DNA of 64,000 bases, from assembly GCA_032433765.1 (NCBI GenBank), contig JAVIAB010000102.1:8243021-8307020 (forward strand), read 5' to 3'. The stretch comes from Megaustenia siamemsis (Eukaryota; Mollusca; Gastropoda; Stylommatophora; Ariophantidae). Shown here one piece after another: positions 20,975 through 31,079 of the stretch. Positions within the stretch are counted from its first letter, which is position 1; every line of letters begins with the position of its first letter. A program made the translations under genes and the position numbers. The notes below the pieces were generated by a model, which worked only from the letters and a program-made list of their open reading frames with translations, was not told the DNA's origin and did not search any database.

Positions 20975-21128
20975 ATTGTTGTTGACGGATTGCCACGAGT
21001 TGATGTTGTTGATGGATTGCCACGAGTTGTTGACGGATTGCACGAGTTGTTGTTGTTGATGGATTGTCACGAGTTGTTGTTGTTGACGGATTGCCACGAG
21101 TTGTTGTTGTTGACGGATTGCCACGAGT
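20975..21128. repeat. 30-bp tandem tail of the 487-bp insert
   Basis: About five units of GATTGCCACGAGTTGTTGTTGTTGACG with small length changes. Confidence 0.92.
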
Positions 21129-21461
21129 TCGGGCAGGTTGCTGTTTGACTCATAAGATGTGGTGGGTCATAATGGCTTTCTTGACATTCCTGGCTCTTAC
21201 AGGTGAAGTTGAAATTCATCTGTCCCAGGCTATGCTGGGAAACTACTAGTCCAGCCCAGTGGTACTGCAATACTGGGTCCTCTATATCAGTAACAGCCAC
21301 CACTACAGGGAACACGGCGATCCTAGCTTCTGTTAGCCAGTCTGTTTTGACGCAGACTGATACCAGGGGAGACCACGAGGAGATAGATCTGCTAGGTCTT
21401 GGCCAGCTGATGGTGCACCGACCCTGCTATTGCGACCGCGGGTCGCAGGCGCTTCTGCTCC
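20975..21461 (-). mobile_element. 487-bp inserted unit with 17-bp target-site duplication
   Basis: CCCTTATACATGCAAGA occurs immediately on both sides (20958-20974 and 21462-21478). In minus orientation the unit begins GGGAGCAGAAGCGCCTGCGA, runs about 340 bp without a recognisable domain, and ends in a 30-bp tandem tail. No RT is visible, so it is probably non-autonomous. Confidence 0.85.
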
Positions 21462-21524
21462 CCCTTATACATGCAAGAGCTGGAAAACAACTAAAGAAAT
21501 TTAAAAACAAATACCTTGGAAAAT

Positions 21525-21781
21525 GGGAGCCGCGATAGCTCAGTGGTTAGTGAACTGGACTACAAAGGACAAGGGGTAGGGTTCGATCCCAACCGACAGC
21601 TTCCGGGTTCACCCAGCCTTAAATGGGTACCAGATTTTTTTCTGGGAAAGTAAAGCAGCACGAGCGTAATACCGACCACATTACCCGAAAAATCATGTGC
21701 TGAAGGTCTGTAAAATATAGGGTCACTAACACCATATTTCCCTATACGCCACTTGGCGTGACGGGGGTACATTACTTTTAA
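21525..21781 (+). mobile_element. SINE1 copy 6, with 12-bp target-site duplication
   Basis: Full length (257 bp), from GGGAGCCGCGATAGCTCAGT to GACGGGGGTACATTACTTTT. ACCTTGGAAAAT flanks it at 21513-21524 and 21782-21793. This copy defines the ends of the family. Confidence 0.96.
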
Positions 21782-22287
21782 ACCTTGGAAAATACTTCAT
21801 AAGATGGACTGAATTCATGACTAGTGTAGAAATAAGAGAAATGGCAAGGCATCCAAATATAGCAACTATAATTAAGAGAAGAAGGTGATCATATTTTGGC
21901 CATGTGATGAGAAGAGACAACAAGAGAATCTCAAAGCAGGCCTTCAAATGGGAACCAGAGGGTAAAAGAAAAAGATGGAGACCCTAAAAAACACTAACAA
22001 GAACACCAAAGTGAGAGACAACAACATAAGCATCAAGTCCCTCACTGAGATTGAGAAATTTACCCAAAACAAAGTTGTGTAGCAAAATACAATGTGGGTC
22101 CTGTGCAAGGTCTGACACTTGATAACAAAGATCGCCTTATGTGCTTTTTTCAAGGGGAAAATAAAGATGAATGAACATTTATTCCATTGACTGTTTCCCA
22201 TATTATCAGTAAATCTGTTTCATAAACTATCATCAATTATTCTTGAAATTACCATTTTTTTTCTGTTTACTATTTCTCACTTAACAG

Positions 22288-22451
22288 GAAGCACATGAAA
22301 AAAATCGAGGCTGGATCGAGATCTTGACAGACAGTGATGTGGAAGTGTTTTGTCGCAAACCTCTTGATGACTGCCCACTGAAGGAGTGGAAGTTGGTTGT
22401 GGAGATTGAGGCACCTCCTATAGAAGTTCTTCACAGAATCATGCATGAAAG
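22288..22451 (+). CDS. DLC1/STARD13: DLC1/STARD13-like exon 8 (START)
   Basis: It encodes EAHEKNRGWIEILTDSDVEV, then CPLKEWKLVVEIEAPPIEVL and HRIMHE, matching KFKGWV..., PLRLWR.VIEVPA.PEEIL and KRLLKE of the START domain. It ends phase 2 at AAAG/GTCAGA (22451/22452), a weak donor. The last 22 nt of the exon, from TTCACAG onward, are the first unit of a 44-bp array, so the same donor and an acceptor-like TTCACAG recur downstream (see repeat at 22430). Confidence 0.95.
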
Positions 22452-22693
22452 GTCAGAATTATTCATTTTTTTGTTCACAGAATCATGCATGAAAGGTCAG
22501 AATTATTCATTTTTTTGTTCACAGAATCATGCATGAAAGGTCAGAATTATTCATTTTTTTGTTCACAGAATCATGAATGAAAGGTCAGAATTTTTCATTT
22601 TTTTGTTTACATAATCATGAATGAAAGGTCAGTATTATTCATGTTTTTGTTCATATAATCATGCATGAAAGGTCAGAATTATTCATGTTTTGG
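22430..22693 (+). repeat. 44-bp array built from the end of exon 8
   Basis: Six units starting at 22430, 22474, 22518, 22562, 22606 and 22650, each TTCACAGAATCATGCATGAA + AGGTCAGAATTATTCATTTT + TTTG. The first spans the true donor at 22452. Units 2-4 keep both TTTGTTCACAG and AAAG/GTCAG around a 15-nt segment. Confidence 0.97.
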
Positions 22694-22983
22694 TGTTTGT
22701 GCCATGAACTCTTTCACAAATTCACAACCAGGTGCTTCGACAGGTAGTGGCCATGCTGTTTATCAGAACTTTTAAAATATATTTTTAAAAAGTGAAAAAC
22801 AAATTAAAATTGATCTAAAACAGAGTGATCTAACCTTCTGTTACCAGAAGGCCAAACAGAGCTTACTTCAATGGAGCAAGGGCCATGGAGGGAGATAGAA
22901 CTACAGATGGCCATCATATAATCAAATAAAATATTATCCTGATAAGGTCTTTGCAAAAGCCTTTCGAATCTCTAGTCAAAGCT

Positions 22984-23600
22984 TTATCTTCTTCTTCTTC
23001 TACCTTTCAGCTCCCTGTGGAGCATAGGTCTTCAACAAACACTTTCCAAGTTGTTCTGTTTCTTGCCATTCTTTTAAGATCATTCCATGTCTTTCGCATC
23101 AACTTCATCTCTGCTTCCATCTGTCTTCTCCAAGAATATTTTGGTCTTCCTCTTTGTCTTTTTTCCTTGGGGTTTCCAAAACAGGGCCAGTTGTGTAATA
23201 CTCTCAGTTGGTTTCCACAGTGTGTCCTATCCAGAGCCATCGTTTTCATTGTATCTCTTTATCCACGGGTATTTGACTGATACTTTTCCATAATTCTATG
23301 TTAATGATTTTGTCCTGCTATTTCCATCCTTTTATTCTGCCTAAGCATCCATTAATGAAGGTTTGTATCTTCAAGATTGTCATTTTTGCTGTTCTCCATG
23401 TTTCACAGCCATGTAATAGGAATGACTTAACATTGGAGTTGAGAATTTTTATTTTTGTATTTAACCTAATTTCTTTGGATTTTCATGTTTCCCAGTGCAA
23501 TGAATACTCCTCTTGCTTTTTATATCCTTATTTTGTAATCATTTTCTGTTCCTCCAACTTTGTCTATTTTACTGCCCATTATATGTAAGATTGTACATCT
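22984..23600 (-). mobile_element. LINE group G 3' region
   Basis: The minus strand encodes NPKEKRQRGRPKYSWRRQME and KTWNDLKRMARNRTTWKVF before CTCCACAGGGAGCTGAAAGG. RT-downstream sequence continues to about 23600 (for example CATTACATGGCTGTGAAAC on the minus strand). It is the longest group G copy here. Confidence 0.85.
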
Positions 23601-23744
23601 AGTAGAGGTATTTCTCCTATTGTTATTTGGTTATTGCCAACACCATTAATTTTTAAGAATGAGGGCAACATACTAAACTGTGGACACCTCCACCAAAAAA
23701 TGCTGCAACATTTTCAAGATTATAACTAAAGTGACACTTTTATA

Positions 23745-23925
23745 TTACAGCAAGCAACTGTGATAAGGTCAAAACTGGTGATGCCAGAAAGGAGTGCTAT
23801 ATGGGAAGACATAAGAAGAAAAGGAAAACAACACAGAACTGGAGTTACCACGGACATAACAATTGAGGAGGCAATTTGAGCACTTATGGACATGTTCGAT
23901 GTGCAATGAGGATGATCCATCAACT
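23745..23925 (+). mobile_element. LINE group H 3' fragment (RNase H C-terminal tail)
   Basis: CACAGAACTGGAGTTACCAC, then GAGCACTTATGGACATGTTC and a GATGATCCATCAACTAAATT end. It matches the ends at 62520 and 45886 (minus). Confidence 0.75.
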
Positions 23926-24040
23926 AAATTAAACGAAACTAATTGAAAAATAAATTAAACTAAATTAAACAAAATTAAACTGATCTAAATTAAACTAAAC
24001 TAAATTAAAATAAATTAAACTAAACTAAACAAAATTAAAC
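23925..24040. repeat. (TAAAC/TAAAT)n tract
   Basis: AAACTAAATTAAAC units. A second tract of the same composition lies at 25150-25255 on the far side of dispersed repeat F and a LINE A copy, so one tract may have been split. Confidence 0.9.
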
Positions 24041-24345
24041 TATTGGAGCACCAGAGCTGGAAGTTGTCAGCGACCCACATCTGATGCCTTGCAACAGGAT
24101 CAGTGAACTGGAACCATCCAGACCCGACACCACCTCTCCGTGGTACCGCCAGTAACAGACTAACCTGTCTAATTTGGCCAAGCGAGTAGGGATTGAAAAG
24201 GGAAGACAACCTGGTACTCAAAAAAAACATGCTGAAGTCAGATGTGTTTGGCTGAAAGGGAGAAATATCACAGTTTTACTGCAAACCACAACACAATGCA
24301 GACACGCCCACTTAACGTCCTCTCAAGGGCAGATGAAGGTGTATT
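24040..24345 (-). mobile_element. Dispersed repeat F, copy 1
   Basis: On the minus strand: ACGTTAAGTGGGCGTGTCTGC, ACACATCTGACTTCAGCATG, CTACTCGCTTGGCCAAATTAG and GGAACCATCC-like sequence. The same 300-bp unit lies at 29500-29840 and 58668-60010. Origin unknown. Confidence 0.8.
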
Positions 24346-24411
24346 GCTTTAGCCAAAAGGCAAATGTAAGCAAGCAAGCAGCAAATTATACTGATCTAAA
24401 TTTAACTGTCA

Positions 24412-25150
24412 TGAAAAGCTTAATTCCAACAGACGACAAAATATACATGGAAAACAAACCAGTGGAAGAGATCGATCACTTTATCTATCTTGGAAGTCAC
24501 ATTGATCGAGAATGGGATACAAGCAAAGAAATTGGAATCAGAATAGCTAAAGCAGCAATGTCTTTCAGAAGCCTTGAAAAGTTGTGGAAATCAAAACTCA
24601 TCAGAACAAACACAAAACTTAGGCTATTCAAATCAAATGTACTATCAACCCTTACGTATGCGTGTGAAAGCTGGAAAACAACAAGAGACATAGAAACAAA
24701 GTTGAATGCATTCGAAAATAAATGTCTAAGGAAAATACTTGGTATAGCGTGGAACGAATTCAAAACAAATGAGGAAATTAGAGAAATCGCCAATCAACCA
24801 CTAATATCTTCAGTAATAAAGAAAAGACGATGGTCATATGTTGGACATGTGATGAGAAGAGATAACAACCGAATAGCAAATTAAGCCTTCATGTGGGAAA
24901 CAACAGGTAAGAGAAAAACAGGAAGACCCAGGGAGACACTGAGAAGATCATTGATGAGAGAGACAAGAGCAGCAGGATTCGGCTCCCTCAATGAGATAGA
25001 GCTGCTTGCACAGAAAAGAGACAAATGGCGAGATTTGATAAAATATCTTTAAAAGAATTGAAAACGGCTAGAACAAAAATTCAGATAAGAGAGGGAGTAT
25101 CTTGGTCTATGCCCTATGGGCCGGCTACAGCTCGAAAGGTCAATAGATAG
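24412..25150 (+). mobile_element. LINE group A 3' copy
   Basis: It encodes the C-terminal region (YLGSHIDREWDTSKEIGIRI, RRWSYVGHVMRRDNNRIAN then stop) with high identity to 17484-19005, and ends TCGAAAGGTCAATAGATAG. It is 5' truncated. Confidence 0.93.
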
Positions 25151-25297
25151 AATTTTAACTAAACTAAACTAAATTAAACGAAACTAAACTAAACTAAATG
25201 AAACTAAATTAAATTAAACTAAACTAAATTAGACTAAACTAAATTTAATACAAATAATACCATTGTTAAAACATGTTTTCATTTCAATTATTTTCAG

Positions 25298-25423
25298 GCA
25301 CGTATGGGATGAAGATTTGCTGAACTGGTCAGTGGTTGAGAAGCTAGACCCTCACTCTGACATCTTTCAGTTCGTGCTCAACAGTATGGCCCCTCATCCT
25401 TGCAGACACTTTTGTGTCTTGAG
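25298..25423 (+). CDS. DLC1/STARD13: DLC1/STARD13-like exon 9 (START)
   Basis: The acceptor ATTATTTTCAG is followed by G, which completes Arg; then HVWDEDLLNWSVVEKLDPHS and QFVLNSMAPHPCRHFCVLR. This matches H.WD.DLL...V.E.LD and VQNSMAPHPARDYVVLR of vertebrate DLC START domains. The donor is GAG/GTTTGT at 25424, weaker than consensus, in phase 2. Confidence 0.95.
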
Positions 25424-25546
25424 GTTTGTACTCTGAAATATATCATGACCAATGAAGAAGTGGTTGTGTGCAGTATTGCCGTAGTGGTAGTCAGCAACAA
25501 ACATCCACACATAAATAAAATGAAGACAAACTCTAATATAGTAAAA

Positions 25547-25803
25547 AAAAAAAGTAAAGAGCCCCCGTCACGCCAAGTGGCGTATAGGGAATATGGTGTT
25601 AGTGACCATATATTTTACAGACCTTCAGCACATGATTTTTGGGGTAACGTGGTCGATATTACACCCGTGCCGCTTTTCTTTCCCAGAAAAAAATCTGGTA
25701 CTTATTTAAGGCTGGGTGAACCTGGAAGCCGTCGGTTGGGATCAAACCCTACACCTTGTCCTTTGTAGTCCAGTTCACTAACCACTGAGCTATTGCGGCT
25801 CTC
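25547..25803 (-). mobile_element. SINE1 copy 7
   Basis: Full-length minus-strand copy, AGAGCCCCCGTCACGCCAAG at the tail and GAGCCGCAATAGCTCAGTGG at the head. Confidence 0.95.
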
Positions 25804-25856
25804 TAAACTCTAATATAGGTCTATACATTCACTGTAAAATACTAAGAGTTGGAGCC

Positions 25857-26180
25857 CTCGGTAGCCTAGTTGGGAATACCACTTGACGTGGCTACCGACA
25901 TTCGGACAACCCGTGTTCAATTCCCGCTGGAGGCAGTGTGAATTGTACTCATGGTTGGAAAAAAAATATTCCCACAGTTGACCCAGTCGCTGACAGAAAT
26001 GGGTACAAGGATATTACTCTGGGAAGGTGAGGAATGCCGCTTCTCATCGTGATGTTTTGGTGCATGAAGCGACACTATCCAGAAGTTTCCAAAGACTTCT
26101 GGATAGGTGATTGAGCACATATGGGTGAAAACTCACTGGCTAAGATGCAGATTCCAGTCTTGTACTTTTTACCTTTACTT
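25857..26180 (+). mobile_element. SINE2 copy 4
   Basis: CTCGGTAGCCTAGTTGGGAA, B box GTTCAATTCC, end CAGTCTTGTACTTTTTACC. Confidence 0.9.
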
Positions 26181-26261
26181 TGTTAAGATTTCTTCTGAAC
26201 CCTCCCTGTTTTGAGTCTCTCAAATTTTGGCAGTCCTAGTTTTAATTCTTCACAACCCAGG

Positions 26262-26490
26262 TTGAAAAAAATTGGGCGACTAGCCTTTCATCATCTTTTT
26301 GGAATCTCCAGGGGAAAAGACAAAGAGGAAGACCAAGGAATTCTTGGAGAAGACAGAAAGAAGCAGAGATGAAGATGATGGGGAAGACATGGAATGATCT
26401 TAAAAGAATGGCAAAAAACAGAACGACTTGGAAAGTGTTTGTTGAAAACCTATGCTCCACTGGGAGCTAAAAAGGTAGAAGAAGAAGAGA
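26262..26490 (+). mobile_element. LINE group G 3' fragment
   Basis: It encodes GKRQRGRPRNSWRRQ and KTWNDLKRMAKNRTTWKVF, ending CTCCACTGGGAGCTAAAAAG and a GAAGAAGAA tail. Confidence 0.88.
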
Positions 26491-26584
26491 GCCTTTCATC
26501 ATGACAGAAGAAAAGATACACAGAGAGAAAGAGAGAGAGAAAGAGAGCATTGGGCTTTCTCATCTTATTATTATTATTATATTT

Positions 26585-26930
26585 ATTAATCAACTTTCAT
26601 TCCAACGTTGTGCTACCAGTGCCAGACCTGGACCTTAGACTCAAGAACAATAAGAAAAATAACCACTACTGAAATGAATTGTGATAGATGAATGACAGGA
26701 AACAGCCTGAGGGATAAGATCAGAAATGAAGAACAAAGAAGAAAGTTAGAAAAAATGTCCATCATAGAATACATAAAGAAACAACAGATAAAATGAATTA
26801 TCAAATGGGAAACAACATGGAAAAGAAAATTAGGCTCACATTTATAGACACTGAGAAGAACACTGACAAAAGAGGCAAAGACAGCAGGCATCAACTAAAT
26901 TAATTAGATTGGGACGATCACCTAGAATAG
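26585..26930 (+). mobile_element. LINE group C 3' fragment
   Basis: TTCCAACGTTGTGCTACCAG, MTGNSLRDKIRNEE-coding sequence and AAAGAAACAACAGATAAAAT match the groups at 13795 and 52336. Many stops. Confidence 0.82.
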
Positions 26931-27084
26931 AGATGTTTTGTAGAACACTGTATACTATCTATGATGTCTGGTTGCATTGGAAAGATGATAGTTTTATACA
27001 TACTTTAGTGGTTATTGTCAGCAGTATATAGATGAAGAATCAATATTATTGCACTTTAGACAGACACATGAGCCCTCTGTTTCT

Positions 27085-27540
27085 CTTAGTAGATTATGAA
27101 AGGTATGAATGTGTACAAATCTTAAACAAGTGCAACGCATCAAATACTTGGGCACAATAACATCAGATGGAAGATGCACCACAGAAATAAAAAGCAGAAT
27201 AGCTCAGGCCAAAATAGCATTTCAGAAAATGAATAATATCTTATGCAACATATCTATGTCAATAGAAGTGAGAAAGAGAGTTCTTTGGTGCTATGTAGAA
27301 CCAATTCTGACCTATGGAAGTGAATCATGGACAGTAGACAAACAAATGAAAAGATGATTAGAGGCTACAGAGATGGGATTTCTCAGAAACATGTTGAAAG
27401 TTCCCTGGACAGCTAAAAAGACCAATGAGGATATTCCCAAAGAGGCCAACACAAAAAGGGAGCTCCTAAAAAACATCAGAAAAAAACAATAAACATTTTT
27501 CGGGCACATCATGAGAAGAGGAAAGTTGGAATACTCGGTT
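27085..27540 (+). mobile_element. LINE group B fragment, left half
   Basis: It encodes QRIKYLGTITSDGRCTTEIK, VEPILTYGSESWTVDKQMKR and MLKVPWTAKKT. It is cut at GGAATACTCGGTT by a LINE A insertion and resumes at 28374. Confidence 0.9.
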
Positions 27541-28373
27541 CTATCTATTGACCTTTCGAGCCGTAGCTGGCCCATAGGGCATAGACCAAGATATTCCTTC
27601 TCTTATCTAAATTTTTGTTCTCGCAGTTTTCAATTCTTTTAAAGATATTTGATCAAATTTTGCCATTTGTCTCTGTTCTGTGCTAGCAGCTTTGTCTCAT
27701 TGAGGGAGCCGATTCCTGCTGCTCTTGCCTCTCTCATCAATGTTCTTCTCAGTGTCTCTCTGGGTCTTCCTCTTTTCCTCTTACCTGTTGTTTCCCACAT
27801 GAGGGCTTGCTTTGCTATTCGGTTATTGTCTCTTCTCATCACATGTCCAACATATGACCATCGTCTTTTCTTTATTACTGAAGATATTAGGATTGGCGAT
27901 TTCTCTAATTTCCTCGTTTGTTTTGAATTCGTTCCATGCTATACCAAGTATTTTCCTTAGACATATTTTCGAAAGCATTCAACTTTGTTTCTATATCTCT
28001 TGTTGTTTTCCAGCTTTCACACGCATACGTAAGGGTTGTTAGTACATTTGATTTGAATAGTCTAAGTTTTATGTTTGTCCTGATGAGTTTTGATTTCCAC
28101 AACTTTTCACGGCTTCTGAAAGACATTACTGCTTTAGCTATTCTGATTCCAATTTCTTTGCTTGTATCCCGTTCTCAATCAATGTGACTTCCAAGATAGA
28201 TAAAGTGATCGATCTCTTCCACTGGTTTGTTTTCCATGTATATTTTTTCATCTGTTTGAATTCAGCTTTTCATGACTTTAGTCTTTTCACTATTGATCTC
28301 ATGCCCAATTTTGCTGGCTATTGATGATAGTTCATTTGTATTTTCCTGCATTGTTTTTATCTGACTGCTTATC
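27541..28373 (-). mobile_element. LINE group A, 833-bp copy nested in LINE group B
   Basis: Minus-strand copy of the RT C-terminal region (3' end CTATCTATTGACCTTTCGAG at the left). The target-site duplication is ATACTYGGTT at 27531-27540 and 28374-28383, with one base differing. Confidence 0.95.
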
Positions 28374-28565
28374 ATACTTGGTTACAACTGGCAAAATACA
28401 GAGAAAGAGAGATCGCAGGTGGCAAAGAGAGAAAATACTTAAATAGCTTGGTGTCATGACATGGAAAACAGTCAGCAACAGAACTGATTCGATGCACTGA
28501 AGATAGAAGATTATGGAAGGACATGATCGCCTCTGCCAACTGGTATGGCATATGATGATGATGAA
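28374..28565 (+). mobile_element. LINE group B fragment, right half
   Basis: TACTTGGTTACAACTGGCAAA continues the frame left at 27540, through AGAAGATTATGGAAGGACAT to a (GAT)n tail near 28555-28563. Confidence 0.9.
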
Positions 28566-29040
28566 TGTGTACTTTACACAGCTGTTAGTTTTCATTTCAA
28601 AGTGGCCATTTAGTTCTAATCTTATAAATTTATCAGCATTTATGTATGATGATGTCCTGATCTTACTACATTCCTCTCATTCTTATAACTGATATTTTAC
28701 TGGAGTGGTTTCAGTTTGTGACACCACACAGGAAATGTACAATTTTTAGCTAAAATCAGTGTTTATCTATGAGTGGTATTTTAGTAGTTGATGCTCATAA
28801 TAAAAAGATCAAATACTGTAAATGCGAGAGTTTGAGGGAAATAATAACCAATCTTTAACCACAAAAGTTGTTTAATTTTAAGTTTCAGCTTCTGCTCATT
28901 ATTTTGAATGTATATTTGGAAAAGCATGTGTATTTTATCTTTCTGGAAAGACATAATTGAGCAAATCAACCAGAGTGTCAGTGACAATGAGCAAATCAAC
29001 TAAAGTATATATTACAAACAACTGTGTTTAATACATTCAG

Positions 29041-29217
29041 GTACTGGAGAAGTGACTTGAACAAAGGAGCATGCGCACTCGTCACAGTGTCAGTAGATCA
29101 TCCGGATGCAATGGAAGTAGCAGGAGTGGCAGCTTCAGATTTAGGCTCCTATTTCCTTATGGAGCCTTGTGGATCTGGACGGTCTAGACTAACACACATC
29201 ACCCGGATGGATACAAG
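29041..29217 (+). CDS. DLC1/STARD13: DLC1/STARD13-like exon 10 (START)
   Basis: The exon starts after ATACATTCAG and encodes YWRSDLNKGACALVTVSVDH, then GSYFLMEPCGSGRSRLTHIT, matching TWRTNLPKGACALLLTSVDH and SRYLIEPCGPGKSKLTYMC. The SVDH and EPCG segments belong to the beta-sheet lining the START cavity. The donor AAG/GTAGGT at 29218 leaves phase 2. Confidence 0.96.
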
Positions 29218-29499
29218 GTAGGTACTGGTTGATGACGGAGAGGAATTTTACTAAAGGGTGTAAGGGTTTAGCAATTTTAACTTGAATTCTTTCCGTCACT
29301 TTTTCTGTACGTTTCAACGCACTGTTCATCATGCCGATTTCTGTCACGTATGTTTAGCTGCTGAGTGCGTCACTCTCAATTTGATTAGTGTAAATTGTCG
29401 AACTGTCATTAAACCATATTCTTTTCACATGACTTGTATCATTTTCGTATTGGTGAAATATAATTTCTTGTTCAGTTATCTAAAGATTCATATATGGAT

Positions 29500-29840
29500 G
29501 GATGGATGCGTTCGCCCGATGACTAAAGTATTCTAGAGTATTCGTAGACTGTAGAATTCCTCTTCGTCATCCGCCCTTAAAAGGACGTTAAGTGGGCGTG
29601 TTTGCGTTGTGTTGTAGTTTGCCGTGTAACACTGTGATATTTGCGCCTTTAGGCCCAACACATCCGACTTCAGCACGACTTTTTTGAGTACCGGGTTGTC
29701 TTCCCTCTTCGATCCCTGCTCGCTTGGCCAGACTAGACAGGTTAGTCTGTTACTGGAGGCACCGCGGAGAGGTGGAGTAGGGTCTGGATGGTTCTGGTTC
29801 ATCGATCCTGGCACAAGCCATCAGCTATGAGTTGCTGATA
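29500..29840 (+). mobile_element. Dispersed repeat F, copy 2
   Basis: ATGCGTTCGCCCGATGACTAA, ACGTTAAGTGGGCGTGTTTG, CCGACTTCAGCACG, TGCTCGCTTGGCCAGACTAG and GGTTCTGGTTCATCGATCCT. Copies also at 24040 (minus) and 58668. Confidence 0.82.
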
Positions 29841-29864
29841 TAATATATATGTTAGATATTAGAT

Positions 29865-30905
29865 AAATCATCATCATTGAGTGCTGTCTCTGGATCGAAG
29901 GTTGGCACCCATGGAGCGCCATTCCACTCTGTCTCTTGCTTTGATGGTGCAGATTGTCATAGGTTGACTTGTCCATCTTTTGATGTTACTTGTCCATGTC
30001 TGCCTCTGTCTCTTTTACCTTGTATTTTCCCTTCCAATATTACTTTTATTAGGCTGTTGTGTCTTTTGTCAAAGCAAGAAACAGAGTGGAATGGCAATTC
30101 CACCTTCCAACCTTTGTTGCGGAGACAGCACTCGATGATGATGATGATGATGTGTCTTTTAACATGCTCCAAAAATGTCATTTGTCTTGTTCTAATTGTG
30201 TTTAATAGTTCTCTTTTGATTTTAAGTTGTTTTAAAACTTCATCTTTTGTTTTCTTTTCTTTCAATCCAATTCTACCTATTCTTCTATAAATCCACATTT
30301 CAAAGGCTTCAATTTTCTGTTCTGTTTTCTTGTCTATTGTCCATGTTTCTGCACCATACAGGAATATTGAGAAGATGTAACATTTTGCTATTCTTAGTTT
30401 TAGCCCTGGTGTTATTTGTTTTGATGTTAGTATATTTTTCATGGCATTAAACTTACTTTTTGCCATACCTATTCTTTTGTTTATTTCCAGTTTTGCATTT
30501 TCCATCATTGGTTATAGTATGTCCCAGGTAGTTGTAACTCTGGACTGTCCCCAGATGTATTCCTTTAACTTTGAAATTTAATTGTAGGTCTTGAGAATTT
30601 TCTTTGTTTATGATCATAGTTTTAGTCTTTTTGATATTCATATCTAGTCCATATTTTTTACTTGTTATGTTTATCACATTAAGTAATTGTTGTAGATCTT
30701 TAGGATTTTCTGCTAGTAGTACAGTATCATCAGCATATCTTAGGTTATTGATTATCTTTCCATTAGTGTTTAGGCCTGGCATCTCTGTGATGTTTTTAAA
30801 GACTTACTCAGTGTATAAATTGAACAAGCTTGGTGATATGATGCATCCTTGTCTTACTCCTCTTTTTATGTCCATGGGTGTAGAGTTCTCCTTGTTATAT
30901 TTTGT
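29865..30905 (-). mobile_element. LINE group D, RT 3' half
   Basis: The minus strand encodes INNLRYADDTVLLAENPKDL (RT motif C) and YNYLGHTITNDGKC, then RIGRIGLKEKKTKDEVLKQL, with frameshifts. The 3' end lies at 29865 next to an ATC-rich tail. It is interrupted by an 83-bp plus-strand piece of its own family. Confidence 0.92.
30068..30150 (+). mobile_element. 83-bp LINE group D 3' end inserted in LINE group D
   Basis: GTCAAAGCAAGAAACAGAGT to GCGGAGACAGCACTCGATGA plus (GAT)n, in the opposite orientation to its host. TGTGTCTTTT flanks it exactly at 30058-30067 and 30151-30160. Confidence 0.95.
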
Positions 30906-31079
30906 TATATTATTATTAGATATATAAACATATATAAACATATATAAACATGTAGATTGATATTTAAAACCATGAAAAATTTTGTTTCTGAAATCTCTTC
31001 CCTTGTATTAATAAAAGCCTACCGTACTGGAAGAGTTAAACAGTTTGGTACATTTGGGCATGGAGATTTATATACAGTC

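Larger units (their letters stand above)
20885..22135 (+). mobile_element. Degenerate LINE group A relative, split by two insertions
   Basis: Pieces 20885-20974, 21462-21524 and 21782-22135 read continuously as the C-terminal RT polyprotein region (AKLRIFKSN, SWKTTKE, then EFMTSVEIREMARH, FGHVMRRDNKRISKQAFKWE) with several stops. A 487-bp unit and a SINE1 copy lie between the pieces, each flanked by target-site duplications. Confidence 0.85.
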
